Assembly: GCA_020723405.1 (NCBI GenBank) | Contig: DYIY01000008.1 | Coordinates: 79,815-143,814 of the forward strand | DNA length: 64,000 nucleotides | Origin: Thiobacillus denitrificans | GTDB lineage: Bacteria > Pseudomonadota > Gammaproteobacteria > Burkholderiales > Thiobacillaceae | Direction: 5' to 3' | Shown here: positions 1 through 9,007 of the stretch, one piece after another | Layout: each line of letters opens with the position of its first letter | How positions within the stretch are numbered: the first letter of the stretch is position 1 | The notes under the pieces: model-generated | What the model was told of the DNA's origin: nothing | What the model saw: the letters and a program-made list of their open reading frames with translations, nothing else | Database searches by the model: none | Made by a program: the position numbers and the translations under genes

Positions 1-662
1 AGGAGGGCGAGGAAGACCGGGACGCGCTGACCTATGAGCGCCAGGATTTCTGGGAAACCACATCGAACAAGCAGCTCAATTTCCTGCAACACATTGTCAC
101 CATCCTCAAGGACACCGGCCAGGCCGCCGTGGTGCTGCCCGACAACGTGCTATTCGAGGGAGGCGCGGGGGAGCGCATCCGCCGCAAGCTGCTGGAAACC
201 TGCGACGTGCATACCTTGCTGCGCCTGCCCACCGGCATCTTCTACGCCCAGGGGGTGAAGGCGAACGTGCTGTTCTTCGACGCCCGGCCCAAGGATGGCA
301 AGGTCCATACCAAAGGGATATGGATCTACGACCTGCGCACCAACAAGCACTTCACCCTCAAGACTCGCCAGTTGAAAGATGACGACCTGCGCGACTTCAT
401 CGACTGCTATCACCCGGAAAACCGCCACAACCGCCAGGAAACCGAGCGCTTCAAGTACTACAGCTACGAGGAATTGATGGCCAGGGACAAGGCCAACCTG
501 GATGTCTTCTGGCTGAAGGACGACAGCCTGGACAACCTGGACGAGCTCCCTCCGCCGGATGTCTTGCAGCAGGAGATCATCGACCACCTGGAAGCGGCCT
601 TGGCGGCTTTCCGGGATGTGGCGGCGAGCTTGGCGGGGCCCGGAACCATTACCAAACGGTAA
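1..662 (+). CDS. hsdM: Type I restriction-modification methylase subunit HsdM, C-terminal part
   Basis: Open frame already running at the window edge (codons in phase from base 3) and ending at TAA 660-662, about 219 residues. The segment around QLNFLQHIVTILK, AAVVLPDNVLFEGG and RLPTGIFYAQGVKANVLFF is the typical C-terminal half of the N6-adenine methylase core of HsdM, followed by a helical tail (residues ~150-219). The catalytic NPPF motif would lie upstream, outside the window. HsdM modifies adenines together with HsdS. Whether hsdS and hsdR exist cannot be judged. The last codons and the stop form half of a DNA dyad thought to serve the aio promoter. Confidence 0.85.
   Translation, partial: EGEEDRDALTYERQDFWETTSNKQLNFLQHIVTILKDTGQAAVVLPDNVLFEGGAGERIRRKLLETCDVHTLLRLPTGIFYAQGVKANVLFFDARPKDGKVHTKGIWIYDLRTNKHFTLKTRQLKDDDLRDFIDCYHPENRHNRQETERFKYYSYEELMARDKANLDVFWLKDDSLDNLDELPPPDVLQQEIIDHLEAALAAFRDVAASLAGPGTITKR
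649..662. promoter_or_regulatory. Perfect dyad TTACC-AAAC-GGTAA, candidate AioR upstream site 1
   Basis: A perfect 5-bp inverted repeat with a 4-bp spacer. It overlaps the last codons and TAA stop of hsdM. A second copy is centred 43 bp downstream, and the same paired dyad occurs before the crp/fnr gene. The position, about 93 bp upstream of the -24 box of aioB, suits an enhancer site of a sigma54 activator. AioR binding is inferred. Confidence 0.6.
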
Positions 663-690
663 ATACGCTCGCCCCTCCCTCTGGTCCTTT

Positions 691-706
691 GCTACCAGCC
701 GGTAAC
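691..706. promoter_or_regulatory. Dyad GCTACC-AGCC-GGTAAC, candidate AioR upstream site 2
   Basis: A near-perfect 16-bp inverted repeat (one mismatch, C/T, in the left arm). It is centred at 698.5, 43 bp (about four helical turns) from the dyad at 649-662 and about 50 bp upstream of the GG of the -24 element. The same half-site GTTACC and the same pair spacing recur at 8815-8872. Confidence 0.6.
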
Positions 707-747
707 ACCCCCACCCCCAAGTCCTTGATCTTTCAGGCCCCAGGCCC

Positions 748-763
748 TGGCACGCTTCTCGCA
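748..763 (+). promoter_or_regulatory. Sigma54 (RpoN) -24/-12 promoter of aioBA
   Basis: TGGCAC-N5-TCGCA, with the invariant GG (749-750) and GC (761-762) at the exact consensus spacing. It lies 50 bp upstream of the aioB ATG. Arsenite oxidase operons in Agrobacterium and Herminiimonas are known to need RpoN and AioR, and aioR here encodes the GAFTGA sigma54-contact motif. Confidence 0.88.
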
Positions 764-812
764 ATGGTCCAGGGGCGCAATCGCGCCCAATCCAAGCAGC
801 GAGGAGACTCAC

Positions 813-1334
813 ATGACTCAGACCACCGTGTCCCGCCGGGACTTTTTCAAGATGGGTGGCGGCCTGGCCGCCGGAGCCGGGGTGGCCGTGACCGGCCTGG
901 CGCCGGCCAGCGCCGAGGCCGCGCCCAACACCGCCGTGACCCTGCCCTACAAGCCCAAGACCGTGGCCCGGGTGAAGACCATGAAGGTGAACCAGCCGGT
1001 GCCCTTCAACTATCCCGACGCGGCCAGCCCCTGTTCGGCGGTGAAGATGGGCGCCCCGGTGCCCGGCGGCGTGGGTCCCGACGGGGACATCGTGGCCTTC
1101 AGCGTACTGTGCACCCACCAGGGCTGCCCCACGGTCTATGACACCACCGACCGCTGCTTCAAGTGCCCCTGCCATTACTCCATCTTCGACGCGGAAAAGG
1201 GCGGCCAGATGGTGTGCGGCCAGGCCCCCAGCAAGCTGCCCCAGATCGTCCTGGAATACGACGCCAAGACCGACATGATCGCCGCCGTGGCCGTCAACGG
1301 CCTCATCTATGGCCGCCAGGCCAACGTGCTGTAA
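813..1334 (+). CDS. aioB: Arsenite oxidase small (Rieske) subunit AioB
   Basis: A 173-residue periplasmic Rieske protein. A Tat signal with SRRDFFK near residues 7-13 is followed by a hydrophobic stretch and an ASAEA cleavage region. The two Rieske motifs are CTHQGC (about residue 100) and CPCHYS, which bind the [2Fe-2S] cluster through two Cys and two His. The family length is about 175. It passes electrons from the AioA Fe-S cluster to a c-type cytochrome or azurin. GAGGAG lies just upstream of the ATG. aioA starts 11 bp after the stop, so the two form an operon behind a sigma54 promoter. The Tat signal normally exports the folded AioA partner as well. Confidence 0.96.
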   Translation: MTQTTVSRRDFFKMGGGLAAGAGVAVTGLAPASAEAAPNTAVTLPYKPKTVARVKTMKVNQPVPFNYPDAASPCSAVKMGAPVPGGVGPDGDIVAFSVLCTHQGCPTVYDTTDRCFKCPCHYSIFDAEKGGQMVCGQAPSKLPQIVLEYDAKTDMIAAVAVNGLIYGRQANVL

Positions 1335-1345
1335 GGAGAGACACC

Positions 1346-3820
1346 ATGGCCAACGATCGCATCGTCCTGCCCCCGGTCAACGCGCAAAAGACCAACATGA
1401 CCTGCCACTTCTGCATCGTCGGATGCGGCTACCACGTGTACAAGTGGCCGGAAGCCCAGGAAGGCGGCAAGGCGCCCCACCAGAACGCCCTGGGCCTGGA
1501 TTTCCGCAAGCAGTTGCCGCCCTTCTCCACCATCGTCTCCACCACCCAGCAGAACGTGGTCACCGACCATGACGGCAGCCGGCACAACATCCTCATCGTG
1601 CCCGACAAGGAATGCGTGGTGAACCAGGGCGGCGGCTCCGTGCGCGGCCTGCACATGGCCAGCTACATGCACGCCGACGGTTCCATGACCGGAGAGCGCA
1701 TGAAGCATCCGCGCCTGCATACCGGCGACCAGTGGCTGGAGACCGACTGGGACCAGGCCCTGGCCCTCTATGCCGGGGTGACCAAGAAGGTGCTGGACGC
1801 CAAGGGCCCCCGGGAACTGTGCTTCGACTCCGCCGACCACGGCGGCGCCGGCGGCGGCTTCGAGAACACCTGGGGGGCGGGCAAGCTCATGTTCACCGCC
1901 CTGCAGACGCCCCTGGTGCGCATCCACAACCGGCCGTCCTACAACTCCGAGTGCCACGCCACCCGGGAGATGGGCATCATGGAGCTGAACAACTCCTACG
2001 AGGACGCCGAGGTGGCCGACTGCATCATGGCCATCGGCTGCAACCCCTACGAGACCCAGACCAACTACTTCCTGGTCCACTGGCTGCCCAACATCCAGGG
2101 CATCACCGTGGACAAGAAGAAGGAATGGTTCCCCGGCGAGGAAGTGGGCGACGGCAAGGTGATCTTCGTGGATCCGCGCAAGACCGCCTCCATCGCCATC
2201 GCCGAAGCCACGGCGCCGGACCGGGTCATCCACCTGGACCTGCTGCCCGGCACCGACGTGGCCCTGTTCAACGGCCTGTTCACCTACGTCATCGAGCAGG
2301 GCTGGATCGACAGGGACTTCATCGCCAAACGCACCAAGGGTTTCGAGGAAGCCGCCAAGGCCAACTCCATGAGCCTGGACGAATGTTCCCAGGTCACCGG
2401 CATCCCGGTGGCCAAGCTCAGGCAGGCGGCGGAATGGGCCTACAAGCCCAAGGCCGGCGGCAAGCTCAAGCGCACCATGCACGGCTACGAGAAGGGCATC
2501 ATCTGGGGCAACGACAACTACGCCATCCAGTCATCCCTGCTCGACCTGGCCATCGCCACCCACAACGTGGGCGGCCGGCGCGGCACCGGCTGCGTGCGCA
2601 TGGGCGGCCACCAGGAAGGCTACGCCCGGCCCCCCCATCCCACCGGCGAGAAGCTCTACAACGACCAGGAGATCATCAATGGCAAGGCCATGATGTACAC
2701 CGCCTGGGCGGTGAACCCCTTCCAGTCCACCCTCAACGCCGAAGCCTTCCGGGAAACCGTGCAGCGCCGTGCCGAGATCGTCAAGCAGGCCATGCGCGGG
2801 GCCCGGGGCGCCACCACGGCCGAGATGATCGACGTGATCTTCGACGCCATTTCCACCAAGGGCGGCCTGTTCGTCACCCACATCAACCTCTATCCCACGG
2901 CCATGGCCGAGGTGGCCCACCTGATGATGCCGGCGGTGCATCCCGGGGAGATGAACCTGACTTCCATGAGCGGCGAGCGGCGCATGCGCCTGTCCGAACG
3001 CTTCATGGACCCGCCCGGTTCCGCCAAGCCGGACTGCCTCATCTCCGCCGACATCGCCAACGCCCTGAAGGCCCTGTACCTGAAGGAGGGCAACGCCAAG
3101 ATGGCCGACCGCTTCAAGGGCTTCGAGTGGAAGACCGAGGAGGACGCCTTCAACGACGGCTTCCGCCTCATGGGCGCCAAGGACGTGGGCGGCGAGATCC
3201 ACAGCCAGGGCGGCGACACCGGCCATCTGGCCACCTATGCCCTGCTCAAGGCCGCCGGCAACAACGGCGTGCAACTGCCCATCAAGGAAGTGAAGAACGG
3301 CAAGCTCATCGGCACCGAGATGCTCTACACCGACAAGTTCGGCACCGACGACGGCCTGGCCCACTTCAAGGCTTCCCCCTGGAAGGGCTTCTTCAAGGCC
3401 GTGGAAGGGCAGCGGGCCAAGTATCGCTTCTGGGTCAACAACGGCCGCATCAACGAGATCTGGCAGACCGGCTACCACGACCAGTACAACCCCACCATGA
3501 AGGAACGCTGGCCCATGGCGCCCCTGGAGATCAACCCGGACGACGCCAAAGAACTGGGGGTCAGCAACGGCGACATCGTGGAGTTGTTCAACGACTACGG
3601 CGCCACCTACGCCATGGCCTACCTCACCCCGGAAGCCAAGCGCAACCAGGTGTTCATGCAGTTCGGCCACTTCAACGGCGTGGTGGGTGATGTGGTGACC
3701 GAGGCGGTGGACCGCAACGTGCTGCCCGACTACAAGCACACCTGGGCCAACCTCCGCAAGGTCACCCGCGGGGAATACAAGGCCACGGTGAGCTTCAAGT
3801 CACGGCATTACAAGGCCTGA
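1346..3820 (+). CDS. aioA: Arsenite oxidase large (molybdopterin) subunit AioA
   Basis: An 824-residue catalytic subunit that oxidises arsenite to arsenate at a bis-MGD molybdenum site. N-terminal C20, C23 and C27 ([13 protein letters not shown]) fit the CxxCxxxC pattern that binds a [3Fe-4S] cluster in AioA; the fourth Cys of other DMSO-reductase family members is absent, as expected. The text [17 protein letters not shown] and the overall length match AioA closely. It has no signal of its own and is presumably co-exported with AioB. The start ATG follows AAGGAG by 8 bases. It is translated with aioB from the sigma54 promoter at 748-763. The following REP-like inverted repeats probably end or stabilise the transcript. 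Confidence 0.97.
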   Translation: MANDRIVLPPVNAQKTNMTCHFCIVGCGYHVYKWPEAQEGGKAPHQNALGLDFRKQLPPFSTIVSTTQQNVVTDHDGSRHNILIVPDKECVVNQGGGSVRGLHMASYMHADGSMTGERMKHPRLHTGDQWLETDWDQALALYAGVTKKVLDAKGPRELCFDSADHGGAGGGFENTWGAGKLMFTALQTPLVRIHNRPSYNSECHATREMGIMELNNSYEDAEVADCIMAIGCNPYETQTNYFLVHWLPNIQGITVDKKKEWFPGEEVGDGKVIFVDPRKTASIAIAEATAPDRVIHLDLLPGTDVALFNGLFTYVIEQGWIDRDFIAKRTKGFEEAAKANSMSLDECSQVTGIPVAKLRQAAEWAYKPKAGGKLKRTMHGYEKGIIWGNDNYAIQSSLLDLAIATHNVGGRRGTGCVRMGGHQEGYARPPHPTGEKLYNDQEIINGKAMMYTAWAVNPFQSTLNAEAFRETVQRRAEIVKQAMRGARGATTAEMIDVIFDAISTKGGLFVTHINLYPTAMAEVAHLMMPAVHPGEMNLTSMSGERRMRLSERFMDPPGSAKPDCLISADIANALKALYLKEGNAKMADRFKGFEWKTEEDAFNDGFRLMGAKDVGGEIHSQGGDTGHLATYALLKAAGNNGVQLPIKEVKNGKLIGTEMLYTDKFGTDDGLAHFKASPWKGFFKAVEGQRAKYRFWVNNGRINEIWQTGYHDQYNPTMKERWPMAPLEINPDDAKELGVSNGDIVELFNDYGATYAMAYLTPEAKRNQVFMQFGHFNGVVGDVVTEAVDRNVLPDYKHTWANLRKVTRGEYKATVSFKSRHYKA

Positions 3821-3843
3821 CGCCTGGAACCGGTGTTGTGAAC

Positions 3844-3917
3844 CGTCATGCCGGCGCAAGCCGGCATCCAGGGGGGTGGCCCTGTCTTCCTGGGCCCCGG
3901 CGTGCGCCGGGGTGACG
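3844..3917. repeat. Inverted pair of REP-like palindromes (REPIN/BIME type)
   Basis: Two hairpins face each other. The first (3844-3872) has ATGCCGGC arms around a GCAA loop. The second (3889-3917) has CCCCGGCG arms around TG. Read in opposite directions both begin CGTCA and end CCAGG, so they are two copies of one short element in inverted orientation. This is typical of intergenic REP doublets. They follow the aioA stop and could act as a transcript-stabilising or terminating structure. Confidence 0.75.
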
Positions 3918-3943
3918 GTCCACGGGCCTACCGGTCCCGCACT

Positions 3944-3957
3944 TTGATCCCGATCAA
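3944..3957. promoter_or_regulatory. Perfect FNR/DNR-type box TTGAT-CCCG-ATCAA upstream of moaA
   Basis: A perfect match to the FNR-family consensus TTGAT-N4-ATCAA, centred at 3950.5, 90 bases before the moaA ATG. A TAGATT at 3999-4004 could be a -10 element, giving a class I geometry near -61. The Crp/Fnr-family protein encoded at 9054 has the ETLSR recognition helix expected to read this half-site; global FNR/ANR proteins would also. Confidence 0.8.
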
Positions 3958-4040
3958 GACTCCGTGGCGGACCGGATTTCTTCCGGCCCGGCGGGGAGTA
4001 GATTGACTGACTGCTTTCCCCGCCCCCACCCGCACCCGCC

Positions 4041-5009
4041 ATGCTGACCGATCATTTCGGACGTTCCATCGAATACCTGCGGCTGTCCGTCACCGACCGC
4101 TGCGACCTGCGCTGCGCCTACTGCATCCCGGAGGGTTTCAAGGGCTTCGAGGAGCCGGCCCACTGGCTCGGCTTCGACGAGATCGAACGCCTGCTGGGCC
4201 TGTTCGCCCGCCTGGGACTGAAACGCATCCGCCTCACCGGCGGCGAACCCCTGTTGCGCCGGGACATCACCGGCCTGGCCCGGCGCCTGGCCGCCCTGCC
4301 CGGCATCGAGGACATTTCCCTGTCCACCAACGCCACCCAGTTGGGCCGCATGGCGGCGGACCTGAAGGCCGCCGGCGTCAGCCGCCTGAACGTGAGCCTG
4401 GATTCCCTGGACCCGGCCACCATCGCCCGCATCAACGGCCGCCCCGTGCTGGCCGACGTACTGGCCGGCCTGGCAGCCGCCAGCGCCGCCGGCTTCGCCC
4501 CCATCAAGCTGAACATGGTGGTCATGGAGGACAACGCCCGCGAAGTGGACGCCATGGTGGATTTCTGCCTGGAACAGGGCTACGTGCTGCGTCTCATCGA
4601 ACTCATGCCCATGGGCGACACGGCCCGGCGCATGGGCTATGTGGACCTGCAACCCATCAAGCGCCGCCTGCAACGGCGATTCGGCCTGGTGGACACCCTC
4701 TTCCCCGGCGGCGGCCCGGCCCGCTACCTGGGCACGGCGGACGGCCGTTTCAGCGTGGGCTTCATCACCCCCCTGTCCCAGCATTTCTGCGCCACCTGCA
4801 ACCGGGTGCGCCTCACCGTGGACGGGCAACTGCACCTCTGCCTGGGCCAGGACGCACGCATGGACTTCCGCAGCCTGCTGCGCAGCGGCGCCACGGACGA
4901 CGACCTGGTGGCCGCCATCCAGCAGGCCATGGCCCTCAAGCCCGAGCGCCACGAGTTCAGCGAACAGCCGGAAAAACTGCTGCGCTTCATGAGCATGACC
5001 GGCGGGTAA
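4041..5009 (+). CDS. moaA: GTP 3',8-cyclase MoaA (molybdenum cofactor biosynthesis)
   Basis: A 322-residue radical-SAM enzyme that starts molybdopterin synthesis from GTP together with MoaC. The N-terminal CDLRCAYC (C21, C25, C28) binds the SAM [4Fe-4S] cluster. The C-terminal CATCNRVRLT plus a later Cys (HLCLG) binds the second, GTP-side cluster. The protein ends in the conserved GG needed for activity. No obvious Shine-Dalgarno precedes the ATG. Its place between aioA and aioX suggests a dedicated copy supplying cofactor to AioA and the second molybdoenzyme. aioX begins 85 bp later, so moaA-aioXSR may be one transcript under the FNR-type box. Confidence 0.95.
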   Translation: MLTDHFGRSIEYLRLSVTDRCDLRCAYCIPEGFKGFEEPAHWLGFDEIERLLGLFARLGLKRIRLTGGEPLLRRDITGLARRLAALPGIEDISLSTNATQLGRMAADLKAAGVSRLNVSLDSLDPATIARINGRPVLADVLAGLAAASAAGFAPIKLNMVVMEDNAREVDAMVDFCLEQGYVLRLIELMPMGDTARRMGYVDLQPIKRRLQRRFGLVDTLFPGGGPARYLGTADGRFSVGFITPLSQHFCATCNRVRLTVDGQLHLCLGQDARMDFRSLLRSGATDDDLVAAIQQAMALKPERHEFSEQPEKLLRFMSMTGG

Positions 5010-5068
5010 GCCAGCCCATCCGAAGCGCACCTGGTTCCACACCTGGACAAATCTGCTAGGTTTGCCGC

Positions 5069-5084
5069 GTTACCCTGAAGTTAC
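5069..5084. promoter_or_regulatory. Degenerate GTTACC dyad just before aioX
   Basis: GTTACC-CTGA-AGTTAC: the left arm is identical to the candidate AioR half-site, and the right arm has mismatches to GGTAAC. It ends 10 bases before the aioX ATG, a position suited to an operator rather than an enhancer. No -24/-12 promoter is visible here, so its role, possibly autoregulation, is uncertain. Confidence 0.3.
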
Positions 5085-5094
5085 GGTGCCAGCC

Positions 5095-6006
5095 ATGAAC
5101 GCCAAACCAGCGACCTTGACCCAGCCCCAGGACGTCTCCGTGTCGACCCCCGGCCGCCGTGATTTCCTGCGCGGCCTTTCCGCCGCCGCCCTGGGCCTGT
5201 TGCCCGCCCCCCTCCTGGCCCGCCCCGCCAAGCACACCATCCGCATCGGCTTCACCCCCGCCTTCGTCCACGACCAGCACGCCCTGCTGGCCGACTGGCG
5301 GGTGTACATGGAGAAACGCCTGGGCCTGAAGGTGGAGATCGTGCAGCGGGACAGTTACCGGGAAACCATGGACCTGCTGCGCCTGAAGCAGATGGATTTT
5401 GCCTGGGTCTGCGACTACCCCTTCCTGCACCTGAAGGATCTGGTGCGGCTCATGGCCGTGCCCCTCTACAAGGGCCAGCCCCTGTACCGTTCCTACATCA
5501 TCGTGCCCGTCGGCAATCAGAAAGCCACGGGCCTGAAGGACCTGAAGCAGACGGTGTTCGCCTACGCGGATCCCCTGTCCAACACCGGCTACCTCTATCC
5601 CCGCTTCGCCATCCACAAGATGGGCGACAAACCCCAGGACTACTTCCGCAAGACCTTCTTCACCTGGTCCCACAAGAAGGTGGTGGAAGCCGTGGCCATG
5701 GGCTTCGCCCAGGGGGGGGCGGTGGACAGCTACATCTGGGAGACCCTGGACCGCATCCATCCGGAACTCACCCAGCGCACCCGCATCATCCAGCGCTCCC
5801 CGGAATACGGCTTCCCCCCCTTCGTGGGCCACCGGGAACTGGACCCGGAACTGTTCGGCCAGGTGCAGAACTTCCTGCTCACCATGCACCGGGACCCGGA
5901 AGGGGCCGCCCTGCTCAAGCGCATCAACCTGGACGGCTTCGTGCGCGGCGACATCCATCTCTACGACGGGGTGGCGGAGATGATGCGGGTGTTCGACGAA
6001 CACTGA
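5095..6006 (+). CDS. aioX: Periplasmic arsenite-sensing binding protein AioX
   Basis: A 303-residue protein of the phosphate/phosphonate-binding family (PhnD-like) with a Tat-type leader (GRRDFLRG, residues 20-27). AioX binds arsenite in the periplasm and signals to the AioS kinase. The protein has a single cysteine, C106 in FAWVCDYPF; the family is known to use one conserved Cys for arsenite, so this residue fits. An upstream TTG at 5062 is in frame, but ATG 5095 gives the normal signal peptide. No ABC permease genes are adjacent, supporting a sensory rather than transport role. aioS follows 22 bp downstream. Confidence 0.9.
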   Translation: MNAKPATLTQPQDVSVSTPGRRDFLRGLSAAALGLLPAPLLARPAKHTIRIGFTPAFVHDQHALLADWRVYMEKRLGLKVEIVQRDSYRETMDLLRLKQMDFAWVCDYPFLHLKDLVRLMAVPLYKGQPLYRSYIIVPVGNQKATGLKDLKQTVFAYADPLSNTGYLYPRFAIHKMGDKPQDYFRKTFFTWSHKKVVEAVAMGFAQGGAVDSYIWETLDRIHPELTQRTRIIQRSPEYGFPPFVGHRELDPELFGQVQNFLLTMHRDPEGAALLKRINLDGFVRGDIHLYDGVAEMMRVFDEH

Positions 6007-6028
6007 CCCCCGCCTGGCGCGCCACCCC

Positions 6029-7480
6029 ATGCACCTGTTCAACCTCAGCTTCCGCTACAAGATCCCCCTCTGGGGCGGCATGCTGATCCTGCTCTCGGTG
6101 CTGGCGGTGTCGGCGGCCCTGATGCTCAAGGCCTATGAAGACCTGAAGGAGGACCTGCGCATCAGCGCCGAGGGCCTGGGGGGCATCCTCACCCAGACCC
6201 TGTTCGCCCCCCTGCTCCACGACGACGTGTGGCGGGCCTTCGAGCTGGTCAACGCCACCTTCCACGGCGGGCGGACCCAGAACCCCATCCAGCCGGAAAT
6301 GATCTTCGTGGTGAGCCCGGTGGGCCACGTCACCGTCTCCACGGCGCCGGCGGAACTGCCCATGCTGGCCGACCTGCACACCCTGGGCGGCGATTACGCG
6401 GAACTGGTGCGGCGCCTAGACGAACCCCTGGCCGGACGATTCCTGCGCTTCGAGCCCGACCTGGCCGGACGGGTGTTCTTCGCCTTCCCCATCCAGCAGG
6501 AAAGCGCCCGGGTGGGCACCCTGGTGCTGGCCTATTCCAAGGACGTGTTCCTGCCCCGCTTCCGGGGCCTGGCCCTGCACGGCATCCTGGTGGGCAGCCT
6601 GGTGCTGGCGGTGCTGCTGCCCCTCAACTGGTACTGGGGGCAACGCATGGCCCGGCCCCTGGTGGACCTGGCCCGGCGCATGGGCCAGGCGGTCCACGGC
6701 GGCCGCCAGGATCCGCCCCGGGAAACCTATGCCTACCGGGACGAACTGGGCCAGTTGTTCCAGGCCTACGACGACATGCTGGTGGAAATGCGCGAGAAGG
6801 CCCTGCTGGAGAAGGAACTGTTGCAGACCGAGCGGCTCACCGCCATCGGCCGCCTGGCCGCCGGCATCGCCCACGAGGTCAACAACCCCCTGGGGGGCAT
6901 GCTCATGTCCCTGGACACCCTGCGCGAGCGGGGCGGCCTGCCGGACCACGCGGGCAAGACCCTGGGCCTCCTGGAACGGGGCCTGAAGCAGATCCAGGAA
7001 ACCGTGGCGGCCCTGCTGGTGCAGACCCGGGACCAGCGCCGCACCCTCACCGGCCAGGACCTGGAAGACGTGCGCACCCTGATCCATCCCCAGGTGCTGA
7101 AGAAATCCCAGGTCCTGGACTGGCAGACGGAACTGCCCAACGGACTGGACCTGCCCGCCGCCGCCTGCCGGCAGATCCTCATCAACCTGCTGCTCAACGC
7201 GGTCCAGGCCACCGCCGAAGGGGATCGCATCCAGGTCCTGCTGGAGCCCCACCTGGGAGGCCTGCGCCTGCGGGTGAGCAACCAGGCCCCGCCCATCCCG
7301 CCGGAATACATGGAACACCTGTTCGAGCCCTTCGTCAGCGGCCGGGAAGGGGGCCACGGCCTGGGCCTGTGGGTCACCTACCAGATGGTCCGGCAACTGG
7401 GCGGGCGCATCGACGCCACCTGCAACGGCGGCGAAGTGCGCTTCGAAGTCTGGCTGCCCCGGGGAGAGGAGAAACCATGA
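6029..7480 (+). CDS. aioS: Sensor histidine kinase AioS
   Basis: A 483-residue membrane kinase. The first membrane segment is at about residues 13-33, a periplasmic sensor domain follows (about 34-180), and the second membrane segment is at about 182-202. Then come a HAMP-like linker and HisKA with H282 in GIAHEVNNP. The HATPase domain is C-terminal, with GHGLGLW. It presumably reads arsenite-loaded AioX and phosphorylates AioR. Its stop overlaps the aioR ATG (ATGA at 7477-7480), so the two are translationally coupled. Confidence 0.9.
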   Translation: MHLFNLSFRYKIPLWGGMLILLSVLAVSAALMLKAYEDLKEDLRISAEGLGGILTQTLFAPLLHDDVWRAFELVNATFHGGRTQNPIQPEMIFVVSPVGHVTVSTAPAELPMLADLHTLGGDYAELVRRLDEPLAGRFLRFEPDLAGRVFFAFPIQQESARVGTLVLAYSKDVFLPRFRGLALHGILVGSLVLAVLLPLNWYWGQRMARPLVDLARRMGQAVHGGRQDPPRETYAYRDELGQLFQAYDDMLVEMREKALLEKELLQTERLTAIGRLAAGIAHEVNNPLGGMLMSLDTLRERGGLPDHAGKTLGLLERGLKQIQETVAALLVQTRDQRRTLTGQDLEDVRTLIHPQVLKKSQVLDWQTELPNGLDLPAAACRQILINLLLNAVQATAEGDRIQVLLEPHLGGLRLRVSNQAPPIPPEYMEHLFEPFVSGREGGHGLGLWVTYQMVRQLGGRIDATCNGGEVRFEVWLPRGEEKP

Positions 7481-8829
7481 AAACCCGCATCTGCCTCATC
7501 GAGGACGATCCCATCATGGGCGAGGCCCTGGCCGAGCGCCTGGACCTGGAAGGCTATGCCTGCGACTGGTTCCAGAGCGGCGCCGCCGCCATCCAGGCCC
7601 TGGCCAGCCGGCGCTTCGCCGTGGCGGTGAGCGACATCCGCCTGCCGGACATGAGCGGCGAAGCCCTGTTCGAACGGCTGCGCAGCCAGGGCATGGCACT
7701 CCCCCCCTTCCTGTTCATCACCGCCCACGGCGCCATCGACCAGGCCGTGCGCCTGCTCAAGCTGGGGGCCGAGGACTACCTCACCAAGCCCCTGGACATC
7801 CCGGTGCTGCTGGCCAAGGTGAGGGAACTGGCAGCTCGGGCCCGGGGCCCCGTCGGGGAGCCCGGGGATCTGGGCCTGTCTGCCGCCATGCGCCGCATCG
7901 AAGCCGCCCTGCCCCGCCTGGCGCTCCATGCGGACACCGTGCTCATTACCGGTGAATCCGGGGTGGGCAAGGAATGGGTGGCCCGGGCCCTGCACCGCCA
8001 GTCCGACCCCGCCGGCAGGAAACCCTTCGTGGCGGTGAACTGCGGTGCCATCCCGGACAACCTGCTGGAATCGGAACTGTTCGGCCATGTAAAGGGCGCC
8101 TTCACCGGCGCCATCCGCGACAAACCCGGGGTGTTCGAGCAGGCCGACGGGGGCACCCTGTTCCTCGACGAAATCGGCGACATGCCCCTGGCCATGCAGG
8201 TGAAGCTGCTGCGCGCCATCCAGGAACGCACGGTGGTGCGGGTGGGCGGCGAGAAACCCCTCAGCTTCGCCATCAAGCTGGTCTGCGCCACCCACCGGGA
8301 TCTGAAGGACATGGTGCAGAAGGGGGAATTCCGCGACGACCTCTACTACCGGGTCCACGTCATGGCCCTGCACGTGCCGCCCCTGCGCGAGCGCAAGGAG
8401 GACATCCTCTGGCTGGCGGCCCGCTTCGCCAGCGAGCTGTGCCAGGCCAAGGGCCTGCCGCCGCGCAAGCTGGATCCCCTGGAAGAGCGCACCCTCACCG
8501 CCTACCCCTGGCCGGGCAACATCCGGGAACTGAAGCACAGCCTGGAGCGGGCCTGCATCCTGGGGCCCCAGGCCAGCCTCACCCCGGAACTGCTGTTCGG
8601 CGGACTGGCCCCTGAACTGGCCTGCGTTCCCGAGGACGCGACCCCGGAGCGCCTGGCCGACTACCTGGCCAAGTGCGAGCGGGCCTACCTGGTGCAGATG
8701 CTGGAACAGAACGGCTGGCGCATCACCGAGACCGCCGGCCACCTGGGCATCACCCGCAAGGCCCTGTGGGACAAGATGCGCCGGCTGGAGATCAGCCGCC
8801 CCGGCGCGGAGGCCGTTACCCCGGAGTAA
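7477..8829 (+). CDS. aioR: Sigma54-dependent response regulator AioR
   Basis: A 450-residue NtrC-family activator. The receiver domain (1-~120) has acidic D10/D11 and phospho-acceptor D53 in VSDIRLPD. The AAA+ domain (about 130-365) has Walker A GESGVGKE, Walker B LFLDEIGD and an intact GAFTGA loop for sigma54 contact. A Fis-type helix-turn-helix is at the end (ITETAGHLGITRKALWDKM). Together with RpoN it should activate aioBA and, by the matching paired dyads, the crp/fnr gene immediately downstream. The last codons and stop lie inside the first of those dyads. Confidence 0.93.
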   Translation: MKTRICLIEDDPIMGEALAERLDLEGYACDWFQSGAAAIQALASRRFAVAVSDIRLPDMSGEALFERLRSQGMALPPFLFITAHGAIDQAVRLLKLGAEDYLTKPLDIPVLLAKVRELAARARGPVGEPGDLGLSAAMRRIEAALPRLALHADTVLITGESGVGKEWVARALHRQSDPAGRKPFVAVNCGAIPDNLLESELFGHVKGAFTGAIRDKPGVFEQADGGTLFLDEIGDMPLAMQVKLLRAIQERTVVRVGGEKPLSFAIKLVCATHRDLKDMVQKGEFRDDLYYRVHVMALHVPPLRERKEDILWLAARFASELCQAKGLPPRKLDPLEERTLTAYPWPGNIRELKHSLERACILGPQASLTPELLFGGLAPELACVPEDATPERLADYLAKCERAYLVQMLEQNGWRITETAGHLGITRKALWDKMRRLEISRPGAEAVTPE

Positions 8830-8830
8830 C
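8815..8830. promoter_or_regulatory. Dyad GTTACC-CCGG-AGTAAC, candidate AioR site 1 of the crp/fnr gene
   Basis: A 16-bp inverted repeat overlapping the final codons and stop of aioR, just as the first aioB dyad overlaps the hsdM stop. A second copy is centred 42 bp downstream. Confidence 0.6.
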
Positions 8831-8856
8831 CTCCCCGGGGCTGCACCAGCCCCGGC

Positions 8857-8872
8857 GTTACCCTGGCGTAAC
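8857..8872. promoter_or_regulatory. Dyad GTTACC-CTGG-CGTAAC, candidate AioR site 2 of the crp/fnr gene
   Basis: Second dyad, same half-sites, centre-to-centre 42 bp from the one at 8815-8830 and about 145 bp upstream of the -24 GG at 9009. Enhancer-like distance for a sigma54 activator. The remainder of 8873-9007 shows no further motif. Confidence 0.6.
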
Positions 8873-9007
8873 GCGGCAGCCCGCCTTGCCCGTCCCTGGC
8901 CGAGGGGGGCCACGGCCCGCCCAACACCCCCGCAAGCCTCGCCGGATTTGGCTTCGGTCAACGGGCCACGGTTGCTGAAACCCGCTTACCACCCGCCGTT
9001 TTCCCCC

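Noticed and set aside
5010..5094. Possible sigma54 promoter before aioX (CTGGACAAATCTGC)
   Set aside because: The GG to GC distance is two bases too short for a -24/-12 element.
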